Shown: piece by piece, positions 36,801 to 44,184 of the stretch | How the letters are laid out: every line of letters starts with the position of its first letter | Position numbering within the stretch: position 1 is the stretch's first letter | From: Siderastrea siderea | Lineage: Eukaryota; Cnidaria; Anthozoa; Scleractinia; Rhizangiidae | Assembly (NCBI GenBank): GCA_964030785.1 | Contig: OZ034972.1 | Coordinates: forward strand, 17,570,683 to 17,634,682 | DNA: 64,000 nt | Direction of reading: 5' to 3' | The notes under the pieces: model-generated | Seen by the model: the letters and a program-made list of their open reading frames with translations, nothing else | The model's database searches: none | What the model was told of the DNA's origin: nothing | Translations under genes and position numbers: made by a program

Positions 36801-39800
36801 ATTAAAATTTGCACCTGAAAATCTGTAGACTACACACATACAGAGCCTATCAGGGAAAGGATCTTTCATGTTGCACAGATTGTTGTGTACAACGCCATTT
36901 ATCCCAGTCGCTCCCAATCTGTTAGAATCTACAGTCTTCCGAAGTTCTACTTAACAATTTATTGTTTTAGTTTTACACCTCTTTCTTAGAAGATTGGACT
37001 TTAGTCTTGACTGGAGGCTTGTGTACTCCCATGGGAATTTCATGATGAAAGCAAGCCATTGGGGTTAGTAGTTGTGTTAAGAGGGTTGTGAAGAACTTGT
37101 CAATGAGGTTTTGCGACACTGGCACCTGTTGGTAGAGCATTTCTTCTTGGTACAGGCACATTTCAAAAGTTGGATGATTGTGTCAGGAGCAGGCGTAGTT
37201 TGGTAAGCACAGGCAGTAATTTGTCTCTCTTTCTTTCCCAGCCATAGTTTTGGGGCGGTGGCAGCTGAGATTTTGGAACGCGGACTTGTTCCAGACCATT
37301 AACTGGTAGTTCACGTGGGGAGCTGTCTTGTACAGTGCAGCCTGCAGCCTCTGTTATAGTGGTCTGCAGAACGTAAAGTTGGCACTCAAACTTCTCAGTT
37401 GCAGTCTCCATTTTAGCTATTGGAATTTCATTCACTCCGAGTCTTCCTAGTTTGGTGATAATACCTTCATCAGCTTCTTAAAAAATCATCCACCAGGCAA
37501 GCTTGCCTTTGCTTAAGAAACTGCCGACATTATCAGCTCTGCTTGATGGCATGGAAGGCAGGGAGTGCTGCTGTCTTTGCTTGACCAAGGGCCTGGACAA
37601 TCGGTCCTAACTTGATCACCCAGTGATTCGAACCCTTCCCTGTGACAAATGTCGTATTCTCGCACAGGTCTGGATATCATAGCAGCGACAGAACAAAGAC
37701 TTCCATGTCTGGAGAGTGAATTTGGATTTCACCTTCACTATCTGAAGTTGCATCAAGAGCATGCAGTAGCATTTTTGTATCCACCTCTACTTGGCTGCCC
37801 TGAAGATGTGTCACATCTTTATGGTTGCTAGACACTCACATCCCCATGCAGCAACTAATCGCTTTCCATGTCTCATTGTATGTTGAATGGTCTTTTCTGC
37901 TAGACAGCTGGTGTGGGATGTGTCATTTGATGACGGCTCTTGCATACCGTCATCATCCGGGCAAAGAGAAACCTGTCCTCCCATAACTCTACTACTTCCT
38001 CCTTTATCGACACCTTCACCACCTTTGCATTGCTCGTCTAAGTCAGAAGCTTCTGCTTCATAGGGACCTGACTGAATACGCTCGTGAAGAAATGTTTCTA
38101 ACAGTTTCCATCCTATCTTGCTCTGGTTATGCAGGTCTTCTATGATCTTTTCCAACAGTATCACTTTCATTGGTTACACGGTTGAACAGCTCTGTGCCTT
38201 GTTCTGAAAAGGGATCTGTAAAGCTGCTGATTGTCCCCATTGGTTTCTCAATGTTCTTTTCTTCATGGGAGAGAACAGCAGCTGCCAAATTGTGATGCTG
38301 TTTCTGGGTAGTCGAGGACACTCCCGCCATATCCTTGGCCGAACATCTTGAAAGCTCTGGTGCAAGAAAAAACTTGGTTTGTGCACTTGGATTTAGAGAC
38401 ATGCCTACTAATCCTTCAGTGGCTTTCATGGAGCAATTGATGTGCTCTAGACCATGATCTGCTCCTACGGTGGAAAACAGTACACCCAGTTTCCCTGAAG
38501 AAACTCAGCATATTGCCATATCCTTGGCTGAACGTCTCAAAAGCTCTGGTGCAAGAAAAAACTTGGTTTGTGCGCTTGGATTTAGAGACATGCCTACTAA
38601 TCCTCTAGTTATTTTCATGGAGCAATTGATGTGCTCTAGACCATGATCTGCTCCTAGTGTGGAAAACGTTACACCCAGTTTCCCTGAAGAAACTCAGCAT
38701 AGATTTCCAATGTTTCCAGTGATGTCATCTCTGAGAGATACAGTGGGATCATGCGAGCATAGTTCGAAGGATTGTGAGCAAAAAAAGTTCTTTGTAAACA
38801 AATCTAGAGCCTTGAGGTGCAACTTCCAGTCTCCAGGTCTTCCCGCTATGATAAAAGTTAACATCTCCATCACCATGCACATGTACTGACGCATCACCTT
38901 GAACATGGGGTTCTTTTCCTTGTCATCTTCTCTATGATACACAAAGACTCAATCGCTCTCAATAATTTGGCATTTGCTTCCTTCTTTCTTTGTTCTTCAT
39001 TCTGTTGGTGCATGCATCTGCAAGCTTTCTTGACAAGTCTTCTAGATGCTTCGGCTCTTCCTGAAAGCTTTGACTCACTCACTCACTTATGCCCGTTACA
39101 CCGGGTGGCATGTAGGGCAGCAACGTGATCCCTCCACTTCTGCCGGTCTTTCGCCATGACTGAAATGCTGCTCCAGGTCTTTCCCATCTGTTGCATTTCT
39201 TTCTCCACTGTCCGCCACTGTGTGATCTTCGGACGACCCCTCAATCATGGCAGTGGTTTCCTCCTGGCTTTTACTACTGCCAGTCATTCGAATCCTCCCG
39301 TTGGCAGAGTTCCTAGTGGCTTCACAGTCAGCAGTCATTCTTGTCCTTGGCGAGGATTCCAAAAGCTTGTCCTGCGCAGATGTCTTCTCGTTTCTCGTTG
39401 CTGTTTTTCGTAACATATAGGTTTTTAAATGACAGGGTTGTTGGCCCTGTGTAAAACCCCCAACCTGGGGGACCGGTAGATTGCTTTTTGTCTGGCCCCT
39501 AACCCTCGATCTGTCTGGCATGGGTGACCCTACCAGGACCAGAGGTCCAGCCAGCATAGCTCTCAGGCTCCTTGGGGCACACAAGCCTCCCCACCACATC
39601 AAGGTGGCAATCTAATCGAGGAGGCCTGAAAGCTTTGACGCGTTTTAATATTGAATGAATAAAGCTTGTAGAGTGACCAGGTGTGCTGATTTGCTTCACA
39701 GTGGTGGGATTCAATCCAACATGTGTCTACCCACCATTCTCAATGAAAGCACCATTCGTCTATCGTTGTGCCGTGACTTCACCTGGACAGAGTATCAAAT

Positions 39801-42800
39801 GGTTGAGATCAGTTCGAGCCATTAGCAACTTCGCAACTGGCTGGTAAACCCCTACATCAAGTGAAAAGACAGTCTTCTTGTCAGGCCCTGCAACCTGTGA
39901 ATTGATTTTTTGTGCTTGCTTTAGGATGGCCAGTAGCATTTTGCACTCTTGCATTGGTGCTGCTATCAATGACAGCACTTTGACTTGTGTGATTGGCATC
40001 TTATTGTTAACTAGTGAATTATATCCTGACCATACAGGCAGGAAGCCACGGGAAATCCTGGTAACTTCACTGTAATATGTAGCTCAGCATCTTCAAACAG
40101 TGCAAAGGTAGGATAAAGTGGACTTCGGATTGGGCTCGGGGCATTCCAGCAAAGCAGCCACACTATCGGGAAGCTCAATTTATAGGTCGACCATGGGCTG
40201 TAGATTTTTCAGTCCTGGAGAGTAGATACATGCAGAGACGTTTAATGCATCAAGATTAATGGTTGTAGTTGCAGTAGCAGTAGACGTTATTTAAACGTGA
40301 CATTAGTGAACCAAATAGGCTTGTTTTATAAATGAGTCTGTTTGGCTCATCTATGAGCTAATCTGTTCATTGCTCAAGCTGCTGTATTGAAACCACGTCA
40401 AAACGCCAAAATTTATGTAATTCAGGTTTTGCATCTCCGGGCTCAGCCTTTTGATAAATCACCATAGCTGTTTCGTGAAGCGTCCACTGCCCATTGTGTG
40501 TGTCTTCCTGGAAATCCACACTCTCCACGGCAAAAAAACATGTCTTCCTTTCACGACATCTGATGGAAAGTACATGCCATCATTGCACTGCATTTGTCGA
40601 AGAACACTGGCTTTTATTTTGCTTCTACTCTGAGAAGCCTGTTGTATTCAGTTGAGCAGAGTCACTAGCAACAGCCAGTTGCTTTGGCATCTCCCTTGTT
40701 AATCTAAGCACTTCTGATTTCTTGTTGGTTTTCTGCCTCATTAGTGAGGTACGTCAATACTAAACTCTTTGCACGCTTATGGACTTCGTCTGACTTCTCT
40801 TTCAACGACAATTCAGTACTTGGTCCTTGGATTACCCACCTAAAGAGTAAGTATAGTTCTTCTAGGAGGTTGTCATTGCCTACATCTTCCAATCATCTGG
40901 TGAAAACCCTTTTTGAGTAGCAGCATCATACAAAGTCTTCATCTCCTCAGTGCAGTCTGTCATATTGTTGTCTTCTGAAAGTTGAACGGCAGCGTCTCTG
41001 GTTCTCTTAATGGTCACCCTTTCTGATACTGACAATAACTTGCTTTGGCTTGTGGAACTCAATGTTCGCTATTTCATCCTGCAGTATCTAGCTTACCACT
41101 CTGCAGTTACACATAGGATCTGCAACATTGTTTTCTTGCAAGATATTCTCAAGTGCCTTCTGCAAGTCGCACATAGTTAGGATTTTCCCCTCCTCCTACG
41201 ATCTCACTCGCCACTACATGTAGCGTATTAGACTCGGCAGCAGATGACGGCGGCCTTTGAAGCACATTGGTAACGTTAGTCACCCAACACTTTTTGTGGT
41301 ACTTAATGTCAATAGCATGCGAATCACTTGCATTGACTGCTGTGCAGAGTTTCACACACAGCTCATCATTCCCCGACAGCTCAACAGCAGCACGGAGAGA
41401 TTCTCCAGCAGAGAAAGTGCAAATGTTGTGAGGACTAGTTAGTCATCACAAAAGAAACATACTTCTCTGTCATAGGGTGATGTTTGTCAACGAGTAAGTT
41501 GCAGTGTTTCCAGCATTACATTCCATGATTTCAGTATAGACTTATTCAGGCCTTCCAGATGGCTTTCATACCTCTCCTTTGCCCTTCTGAAGTTCCCAGT
41601 ATGTACAGCATCTCTGTAGCAGTTTCTGTGCCACAGTGCTTTTCTAAGCTCATCTAGTTGGTGAGCCAATGAAATTCACCTATTTTCTGCGGGTTGGAAA
41701 TTGTAACTGACAGGCTAAACCACTCAGCCTCAACTTATAGGATTGCTGCTTCTATAACAGGGGGCTTAATTAACTGGGTATAAAGTATGTCAAGTTTAAC
41801 AAATGGTTATCATTTTGCCAGGGTTAAACTACACTTGAACAAGAAAGCCCAAGGGGCATTTTAACCGGCCGTTCTTACCCCCCCCCCACCCCTAGTTTTC
41901 ACAAGTGTTAGCGCGATCCTCTATTTATACGAACCGGTGTGACGAAAAGTGTGATTGTGTGACACAATATTTTGACTATAGCGTTACTGGATGACATAAT
42001 GTGTAAACTCTGATGACTCAGCTTATCTTTCTTATCGCTTTTATTTCTGCTGAAAAATGCAAATTCATTCAAACGTTGAATGTCGGTATAAATTCGCCCA
42101 CAACTGAGAATGCTTAAACAGGGACGACGAAGTATTTACTGTTGTGCCTAGACCGTAAATACAAACAGTGAACATAAACACGAGCTCGAGTAGATCGTCA
42201 GAGTATGGGGCACGTTAAGGCATATCTCATGACGTGATGTTTAAATCCGGTTTGCTAACCCGGGAATCCCCTTGCAAAAGTAAACAAGTTGACTCGGAAT
42301 TCGTAACGTAAACGAATTACCTCAAACCCAACCAAGGCAACAGCGAACACCACACGCAAACCACACGCATCGCTCGACAGCTACCTAATTAATAAATCTC
42401 CTTATTACTGGCCAATTCCTTCGTCTTTATGCAATTCAAATCAACTTCTCCCCTCAAATAAACACTCATCTCTCTCCCTTCTCAAGAACTATGATGTATC
42501 GATGGTGCAATCCACTAATTGCATCATCATACTAGCGCCAATCCCTTCTCTTCCTAAGCCACCGTTCCTTACCGTGCTAATAAGCTGGAAACACAGCTGA
42601 CGTTTCTCTCCTCTGCGAAATACAGTTTACCCAATGAGAAAACTTACAATCCACTGCGGAAACCGTCCCCCCATAAAACACCAAGGGAAACTGCCTCTCA
42701 CGCAGCACAATATTACACCGCTGCTATACAAAACGCAACTTTCAAAGCAAATCACATTCACAGAAGCGTGAAATGCTCCTCACATTCATGAATCCTTCCA

Positions 42801-44143
42801 CTCCCACATTTTTACATCCCTCAAAATGCCAATCCCCGTGACCAAACTCCTGCGGTAAAAGAATTTTCACCATAACCACTAACTAGATCAGACAACACAG
42901 CCAATTTCGCATTCAATCCTGTTAGCTGCTTTACTGAAACCCCATACTTAACCACCCTTCGCCGTTCATATCTTAAATACTGTAAATTAAAAGACAAGAT
43001 CATACGAAGGTAACATTCAGCAGACTAATAAGCGCATGCGTCTTATAGAAGTCATTACCGCTCTTGAGTACCCATACCACAAGCTTTACAGCACTTTGTT
43101 CGTATGTTAAGCCAGCTGATCATAAAAAAAAGGCCGTGTCCATTTTATAAACCGGCGGTCGCCATATGGCGATGGCCGGTTAATAAAGAGGTAGTTTTTA
43201 AAGAAACTGTGGTGTTGGGTCAGTGAGGAATGAAACACAAATTTGGTTTGATGAACTAAGTCGATAAAGACGTTTTGGGTGTTAGTGCTTCATCAGAGGG
43301 AATCAATTCGCTTTGTTCTGATTAACAGCTAATGTGTGGTGGTCAATTTACCTATCAACTCAGTTTATAAGTCCAGATTTTCATGAGAGACTGACTACGC
43401 TTGGCTTTTTATGACCATAAATCCATGCCAGCTGGGCGTTTAGGTAGTATTGTAATGTTTAGATTAGTATTTTAGTTGTGAGATTACCTGATAAATTTCA
43501 ACCGTGTGTAAATAAATGTAATAATAAATAAACAGTCCTCCTGCTCCATTTACGTCATTTAGCATTGAAGGTTTTAATTGATGCATGACATTCCTGTAGT
43601 CTCATAGACTGCCAGTTTATTCATCTCTTGCTTGTTTGTTTTCAGCCGTGAGGTTGCGGAGACATCTCCTTACTATGAAGCCCTGAAGAAAGATGATGTG
43701 GAGGTTGGTTTGTTCATGCCTTATAAACCTTATGAACACAGTGTTGTCACTCTTGTGTTATCTTGTTGTACAATGTAATTAGAACTGTTGTGCAACAGAA
43801 ACCACATGGAAGTTTCAGGACTTGCAATCTGCGACAGCAGCTTAAATTCACACTATTTAAAAATGCCACTTTTAGAGGGCTTTGTCTTGTTTCAGAGGTA
43901 CCCAGTAATGAAAGACACTGAGAAAAGTTTTGTTATCTCTTAAGACTGACTGCATGTGTATTTTTTGTTCTTTCCTTTAATAGGTGTTGTTCACATACAA
44001 TGAACAAGATGACATAACCCTGCATTATCTCAAGAATTTTGACAAGAAAAAAATCGTGGCTGCAGAAAATTACTTTTCAGCTGAAAGTGAACCCAAACCT
44101 GCTGACTCAACAGATGATGCCGCTGATTCTGAGCAATATTCAG
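9248..44143 (+). CDS. TRAP1: TRAP1, mitochondrial Hsp90 chaperone (partial; seven internal exons)
   Basis: The gene encodes the mitochondrial-matrix Hsp90 homologue, an ATP-driven dimeric chaperone that folds and remodels matrix client proteins. Joined coding exons are 9248-9639, 16309-16418, 16756-16829, 24419-24466, 28275-28846, 43646-43703 and 43984-44143. That is 1414 nt or 471 codons, with phases 0-2-1-0-0-2-0-1 that fit at every junction and GT-AG at every intron. The order of motifs is that of Hsp90: the N-box ([13 protein letters not shown]), the DHGIGMT and GTIARSGS boxes, the glycine-rich GQFGVGFYS lid, and the middle-domain NLSRELLQ segment. The [12 protein letters not shown] wording and the absence of the charged linker of cytosolic Hsp90 favour TRAP1. 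The family is about 700 residues long, so the N-terminal targeting and strap region and the C-terminal dimerisation domain are missing from the window. Introns are up to 14.8 kb long and packed with transposons. No frameshift or stop is seen in the exons, so the gene looks functional. Confidence 0.95.
9886..11390 (-). mobile_element. Decayed tyrosine-recombinase retroelement (RT/RNase H tail, zinc ribbon, recombinase N part)
   Basis: Read on the minus strand, 11390-10615 gives a frame ending in the pattern [12 protein letters not shown]...[10 protein letters not shown]...LLFPSS. I associate this with the segment that follows RNase H in DIRS/Ngaro-type elements. Next comes a C-x2-C...C-x2-C motif (CPECAY...CQRCGF) around 10430-10510. 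Then comes a piece beginning [11 protein letters not shown] and continuing [13 protein letters not shown] (10134-9886), which resembles the N-terminal core-binding part of tyrosine recombinases. Stops and frame changes separate the pieces (for example in 10140-10460), so it cannot make a full protein. It sits inside a TRAP1 intron, antisense to the gene. The family assignment rests on remembered sequence patterns. Confidence 0.55.
12195..12684 (+). pseudogene. LINE reverse transcriptase C-terminal fragment
   Basis: The translation starts [10 protein letters not shown], meets an in-frame TGA (around 12227), then continues [20 protein letters not shown] and [20 protein letters not shown]. It goes on through [19 protein letters not shown] to a natural-looking stop at 12684. 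The L.G(V/I)..(D)..F..H(V/I)..... and PN(I/L)SY(G/C)L.V(W/Y)G patterns are the thumb region at the end of non-LTR retrotransposon ORF2. The copy is truncated at its 5' end, as LINEs usually are. A 3' UTR with AATAAAG at about 12768 and an (ATT)n tail follow. Same-strand insertion in a TRAP1 intron. Confidence 0.75.
12776..12814. repeat. (ATT)n tail of the LINE copy
   Basis: About 12 ATT units directly follow the polyadenylation-like AATAAAG. Such simple-repeat tails are typical of CR1/L2/RTE-type LINEs, so it is read as the element's 3' end rather than an independent microsatellite. Confidence 0.75.
12820..15230. other. Intron sequence without recognised gene
   Basis: It holds scattered 'cgcaaaaat' motifs (12980-13030, 13370-13450), CACATGTGATCA-like inverted motifs (13690-13910) and a G-run at 13753. 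No coding exon or complete element could be supported. Confidence 0.4.
15236..15260. repeat. (TTG)n microsatellite
   Basis: Seven to eight TTG units. The poly-Gln-like open frames on the opposite strand derive from it. Confidence 0.85.
15365..15655. repeat. Degenerate tandem repeat, about 60-70 bp unit
   Basis: The core 'gcgaggtcaccc..gtcacttcaaacaaatt.ataacaaatt(c/t)aa' recurs at least five times with drift. It has no coding content. Confidence 0.7.
15750..16175 (-). mobile_element. Possible LTR-retrotransposon 5' fragment (LTR plus gag start)
   Basis: On the minus strand, TGTGTCACATAATAAC at about 16172 begins a ~190-bp stretch. It has CCTAGTTCAATAAAGTTTAC (an AATAAA signal, 15990-16010) followed by GGGACCC. 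An ATG at about 15912 then starts a short Gln/Pro/Ala-rich frame ([20 protein letters not shown], continuing with repeated QPAAQL-like units) that ends in a stop at 15750. The layout resembles an LTR followed by the beginning of gag. No partner LTR or pol was found, so this could equally be unrelated low-complexity DNA. Confidence 0.25.
16309..16418 (+). CDS. TRAP1: TRAP1 exon b: end of N domain
   Basis: This exon lies between a TTTTAG acceptor (16303-16308) and a GTTAGT donor (16419). The reading continues as [20 protein letters not shown] and then [17 protein letters not shown]. This matches the last beta strands of the ATPase domain, where GTKI(I/V)IHL is the conserved closing strand. The 6.7-kb intron before it holds two retroelement fragments (9.9-11.4 and 12.2-12.8 kb). 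Confidence 0.93.
16756..16829 (+). CDS. TRAP1: TRAP1 exon c: N-M junction
   Basis: This 74-nt exon follows CTTGCAG (acceptor AG at 16754-16755) and ends before GTTCTT at 16830. The reading is [18 protein letters not shown] and then ACINTIQ, the linker into the middle domain (KYSNFV.FP(L/I)YL in the family). The junctions are phase 1 on entry and phase 0 on exit. The donor GTTCTT is a weak match to consensus, but the next exon joins in frame and in register with the family. Confidence 0.9.
16930..18635. other. Intron sequence without recognised gene
   Basis: Unique AT-rich sequence. Motifs such as GGTTACAC..CAGGTAA recur around 17675-17850 and 18230-18260 but do not form clear terminal repeats. 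The frame 18091-18396 has no recognised domain. Confidence 0.4.
18636..18754 (-). repeat. Split direct repeat B2 (3' end of the Ngaro-type element)
   Basis: Copy of B1 with only a few substitutions (for example ATCGTCAATAG for ATCATCAATGG). It marks the downstream terminus of the element. Confidence 0.85.
18873..19083 (-). repeat. Split direct repeat A2 of the Ngaro-type element
   Basis: Second copy of the 23022-23234 repeat in the same orientation. It abuts B1 at 19083, as expected for the internal B1-A2 junction of a split-direct-repeat element. Confidence 0.85.
19083..19201 (-). repeat. Split direct repeat B1 of the Ngaro-type element
   Basis: About 119 bp, from TTAAACTCATCATCAATGGA to AGCGGGAACCACCC. 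It is nearly identical to 18636-18754. Its end forms a small hairpin (ACTCATC / GATGAGCT). Confidence 0.85.
19544..20553 (-). pseudogene. Tyrosine recombinase of the Ngaro-type element (frameshifted)
   Basis: The N-terminal DNA-binding helices are suggested by [20 protein letters not shown] and [16 protein letters not shown] (20553-20320). The catalytic core follows in a second frame: [20 protein letters not shown], then [20 protein letters not shown] and [16 protein letters not shown] further shift near 19810 leads to the C-terminal box [16 protein letters not shown] (His-x-x-Arg), [14 protein letters not shown] (presumed nucleophile Tyr) and [12 protein letters not shown]. The first catalytic Arg region appears eroded. 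Such enzymes insert a circular cDNA intermediate, which fits the split direct repeats. Confidence 0.8.
20560..22116 (-). pseudogene. Reverse transcriptase-RNase H of the Ngaro-type element (defective)
   Basis: The fingers region reads [20 protein letters not shown], then [20 protein letters not shown]. Motif A is [12 protein letters not shown] with its catalytic Asp. A frame change near 21515 precedes motif B ([17 protein letters not shown]). At motif C (21361-21390) the HYL of one frame is followed directly by [10 protein letters not shown] of another, and the Asp-Asp pair is missing. The thumb ([20 protein letters not shown]) follows. RNase H shows [11 protein letters not shown] and [17 protein letters not shown], an in-frame TAG at about 20730, then [20 protein letters not shown]. 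The enzyme would copy element RNA to cDNA. This copy cannot, having lost the catalytic aspartates. Confidence 0.8.
22314..22987 (-). pseudogene. Gag-like ORF of the Ngaro-type element (frameshifted)
   Basis: The frame starts [20 protein letters not shown] at 22987 (an upstream in-frame ATG at 23053 lies in the A1 repeat and is less likely). It is Ala/Ser-rich over about 145 residues. Near 22550 the frame shifts to one reading [20 protein letters not shown], a pattern I recognise from the capsid-like proteins of cnidarian tyrosine-recombinase retroelements. The Gly-Pro-Gly-Phe..Pro..LV.(Q/K)I..GK(F/Y).(D/E)L core is visible. The protein probably packages element RNA. One frameshift separates the halves. 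The AT-rich stretch 22020-22310 between gag and RT does not look coding. Confidence 0.65.
23022..23234 (-). repeat. Split direct repeat A1 of the Ngaro-type element
   Basis: About 212 bp, from AGCAAGAATCCGCAACGATT to AAATTTAGCCACAT. It matches 18873-19083 at roughly 90% by eye. It lies upstream of gag, where the left repeat and promoter would be expected. Confidence 0.85.
23690..24180. repeat. Degenerate GGACTGTG(A/G)ACTGTGG minisatellite
   Basis: About 490 bp in which 'ggactgtgga', 'gaactgtg' and 'gactgttgac' recur every 15-25 bp with heavy drift. The minus-strand open frame 23793-24029 comes from the repeat. Confidence 0.7.
24419..24466 (+). CDS. TRAP1: TRAP1 micro-exon d: start of middle domain
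   Basis: This 16-codon exon lies between TTTTTTCAG and GTTTGT and reads [16 protein letters not shown]. It fills the gap between INTIQ and [15 protein letters not shown] exactly as in other TRAP1 proteins (family pattern IWM.DPK). Both ends are phase 0, so skipping it would keep the frame but delete the beginning of the client-binding middle domain. The 7.6-kb intron before it contains the Ngaro-type retrotransposon. Confidence 0.9.
24835..24962. repeat. AAATAAACGCCGGG-type repeat, inverted
   Basis: Units such as CCAAATAAACGCCGGGTTCAA are followed by their inverses (CCCGGCATTTATTCGGGGTC). A related patch lies at 27150-27220 in the same direction. The two patches bracket the 24974-26602 palindrome and may be remnants of the site into which it inserted, or of its outer ends. 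Confidence 0.55.
24974..26602. mobile_element. 1.6-kb palindromic (foldback) element
   Basis: The left arm 24974-25626 and right arm 25733-26602 are reverse complements at roughly 90% by eye. Left GGAGGCGCGCAACAGTTTGT pairs with right ACAAACTGTTGCGAGCCTCC. Inner ends meet at TCAGAAGAC/CTCTTCTGAGC around a loop of about 105 bp. The right arm carries about 200 bp (26345-26546) absent from the left arm. No protein domain is visible. Transcribed in the TRAP1 intron, it would fold into a hairpin of about 650 bp. Confidence 0.85.
26610..28274. other. Intron sequence upstream of TRAP1 exon e
   Basis: No gene is recognised. A small hairpin, AAAGTGCCAGACTAC / GTAGTTTGGCACTTT, lies at 27485-27540. The rest is AT-rich intron. 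Confidence 0.4.
28275..28846 (+). CDS. TRAP1: TRAP1 exon e: bulk of middle domain
   Basis: This 572-nt exon follows the acceptor GACAG and ends before GTAACA at 28847. It begins [20 protein letters not shown] and runs through [34 protein letters not shown], the invariant [18 protein letters not shown] (including the Arg that contacts the ATP gamma-phosphate), the [14 protein letters not shown] segment and the final RNVYYLCAP. It ends in phase 2. It is by far the longest exon here and contains no stop or frameshift. Confidence 0.95.
29303..31552 (+). mobile_element. 2.2-kb inverted-repeat element, copy 1, with 9-bp TSD
   Basis: The element is 29312-31543, flanked by direct repeats GTTGATCTG (29303-29311 and 31544-31552). 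The ends are GGGCGACCCTAAAACG and its complement CGTTTTAGGGTCGCCC. They continue into arrays of 'CCTAAAACGCGGAATGGCGG AAAATCACCCCA' units (29320-29480) and the mirrored array (31325-31530). The core is single-copy-like and AT-rich. Frames at 30126-30365 and about 31168-31280 (starting [16 protein letters not shown]) recur in copy 2 but show no transposase motif. The 9-bp duplication and long repetitive termini suggest a non-autonomous Mutator-like or foldback element. Confidence 0.85.
31560..32505. other. Intron sequence without recognised gene
   Basis: No complete element or exon is visible. The open frame 31785-32015 on the minus strand has no recognised feature. Confidence 0.4.
32512..32705 (-). 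repeat. Dispersed ~195-bp repeat, copy 1
   Basis: It matches 36391-36585 in the same orientation. It runs from ACCTCGGACAAAACTACTTG through GTTGTTTTGAAGACCA.AGGATTTGTATGGGCAAGCATCAT to CAAAACAACATTGTACGGGGGTGGGGA. The inner GTTGTTTTGAAGAC/CAAAACAAC parts are weakly inverted. It is probably a SINE or MITE. The family is unknown to me. Confidence 0.65.
33451..35689. mobile_element. 2.2-kb TTAA-flanked inverted-repeat element
   Basis: The element is 33455-35685, flanked by TTAA at 33451-33454 and 35686-35689. Left terminus GGTTACCGTGTACC and right terminus GTACACGGTAACC are inverted copies of 13 bp. TTAA targets and GGT-type ends resemble Kolobok or piggyBac. Open frames inside (33733-33975, 34970-35281 on the minus strand) show no transposase pattern, so it is probably non-autonomous. 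It lies in the 14.8-kb TRAP1 intron. Confidence 0.7.
35690..36390. other. Intron sequence without recognised gene
   Basis: Nothing beyond AT-rich intron sequence could be supported here. Confidence 0.35.
36391..36585 (-). repeat. Dispersed ~195-bp repeat, copy 2
   Basis: Second copy of 32512-32705 at about 90% identity by eye. Shared short minus-strand frames ([18 protein letters not shown]) are a property of the repeat, not evidence for a gene. Confidence 0.65.
38327..38704 (-). repeat. 189-bp tandem duplication inside the pseudogene
   Basis: Copies at 38327-38515 and 38516-38704 both carry CCATATCCTTGGC.GAAC...AAAAGCTCTGGTGCAAGAAA and end in GAAGAAACTCAGCATA. The period is 189 bp (63 codons), so the frame would have been preserved. 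The unit covers the coding segment for [18 protein letters not shown]. Confidence 0.85.
39060..39639 (-). mobile_element. LINE-derived insertion, internally deleted, with 15-bp TSD
   Basis: The insertion is 39075-39624, flanked by CCTGAAAGCTTTGAC at 39060-39074 and 39625-39639. Minus-strand reading starts at 39624 with GATTGCCACCTTGATGTGGT, resembling the 5' part of RTE-like elements. It ends with the C-terminal reverse-transcriptase tail: W(R)TVEKEM..MGKTW in one frame and [19 protein letters not shown] over about 39210-39085. A short (GTGA)n tail follows at 39085-39075. At 550 bp it lacks almost all of ORF2. It is either a deleted LINE or a LINE-dependent short element. It splits the multi-copy-family pseudogene. 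Confidence 0.8.
41700..43025. other. Intron sequence without recognised gene
   Basis: C-run at 41878-41890 and AT-rich sequence. No exon or complete repeat was recognised. Confidence 0.4.
43030..43183 (+). repeat. TTAACCGGCC-ended repeat, copy 1
   Basis: It matches the reverse complement of 46310-46453. It contains CATACCACAAGCTTTACAGC, TTGTTCGTATGTTAAGCCA and ends in CGCCATATGGCGATGGCCGG TTAA. The terminal CGCCATATGGCG is a perfect 12-bp palindrome. Confidence 0.8.
43646..43703 (+). CDS. TRAP1: TRAP1 exon f: end of middle domain
   Basis: This exon follows TTTTCAG (acceptor AG at 43644-43645) and ends before GTTGGT at 43704. With the carried-over bases it reads [20 protein letters not shown], matching the family pattern A(E/T).SPYYEA.KK.D. 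The 14.8-kb intron before it holds the 2.2-kb inverted-repeat element, a TTAA-flanked element and the split multi-copy-family pseudogene. Confidence 0.9.
43984..44143 (+). CDS. TRAP1: TRAP1 exon g: M-C junction (last exon in window)
   Basis: This 160-nt exon follows TTTAATAG and ends before GTTGTATG at 44144, in phase 1. It reads [20 protein letters not shown], then [16 protein letters not shown] and a Ser/Asp/Ala-rich tail ([15 protein letters not shown]). The tail corresponds to the variable linker before the C-terminal domain. Fifty bases after the donor a 1.57-kb palindromic transposon begins. No C-terminal-domain exon was recognised up to 64000. Confidence 0.88.
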
Positions 44144-44184
44144 GTTGTATGTGATCATAATGTGGTTCAATGTATATTGGTCCA

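Larger units (their letters stand above)
36970..41680 (-). pseudogene. Pseudogene of a large multi-copy cnidarian protein family
   Basis: Minus-strand fragments in collinear order recall a big, repeated cnidarian family of unknown function. From the N-terminal side these are [20 protein letters not shown] (41669-41487), a piece with [16 protein letters not shown] (41355-41149) and [16 protein letters not shown] (41062-40880). A piece with [18 protein letters not shown].(I/V)YQ follows (about 40560-40440), then [20 protein letters not shown] and [11 protein letters not shown] (39999-39760). After a LINE insertion come [21 protein letters not shown] (38942-38694), [18 protein letters not shown] and [19 protein letters not shown] (38429-38174). 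The last is [20 protein letters not shown] (38170-37811). Frame changes and stops separate all pieces, so it is dead. The family recall is from memory. It may be transposon-derived. Confidence 0.65.
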
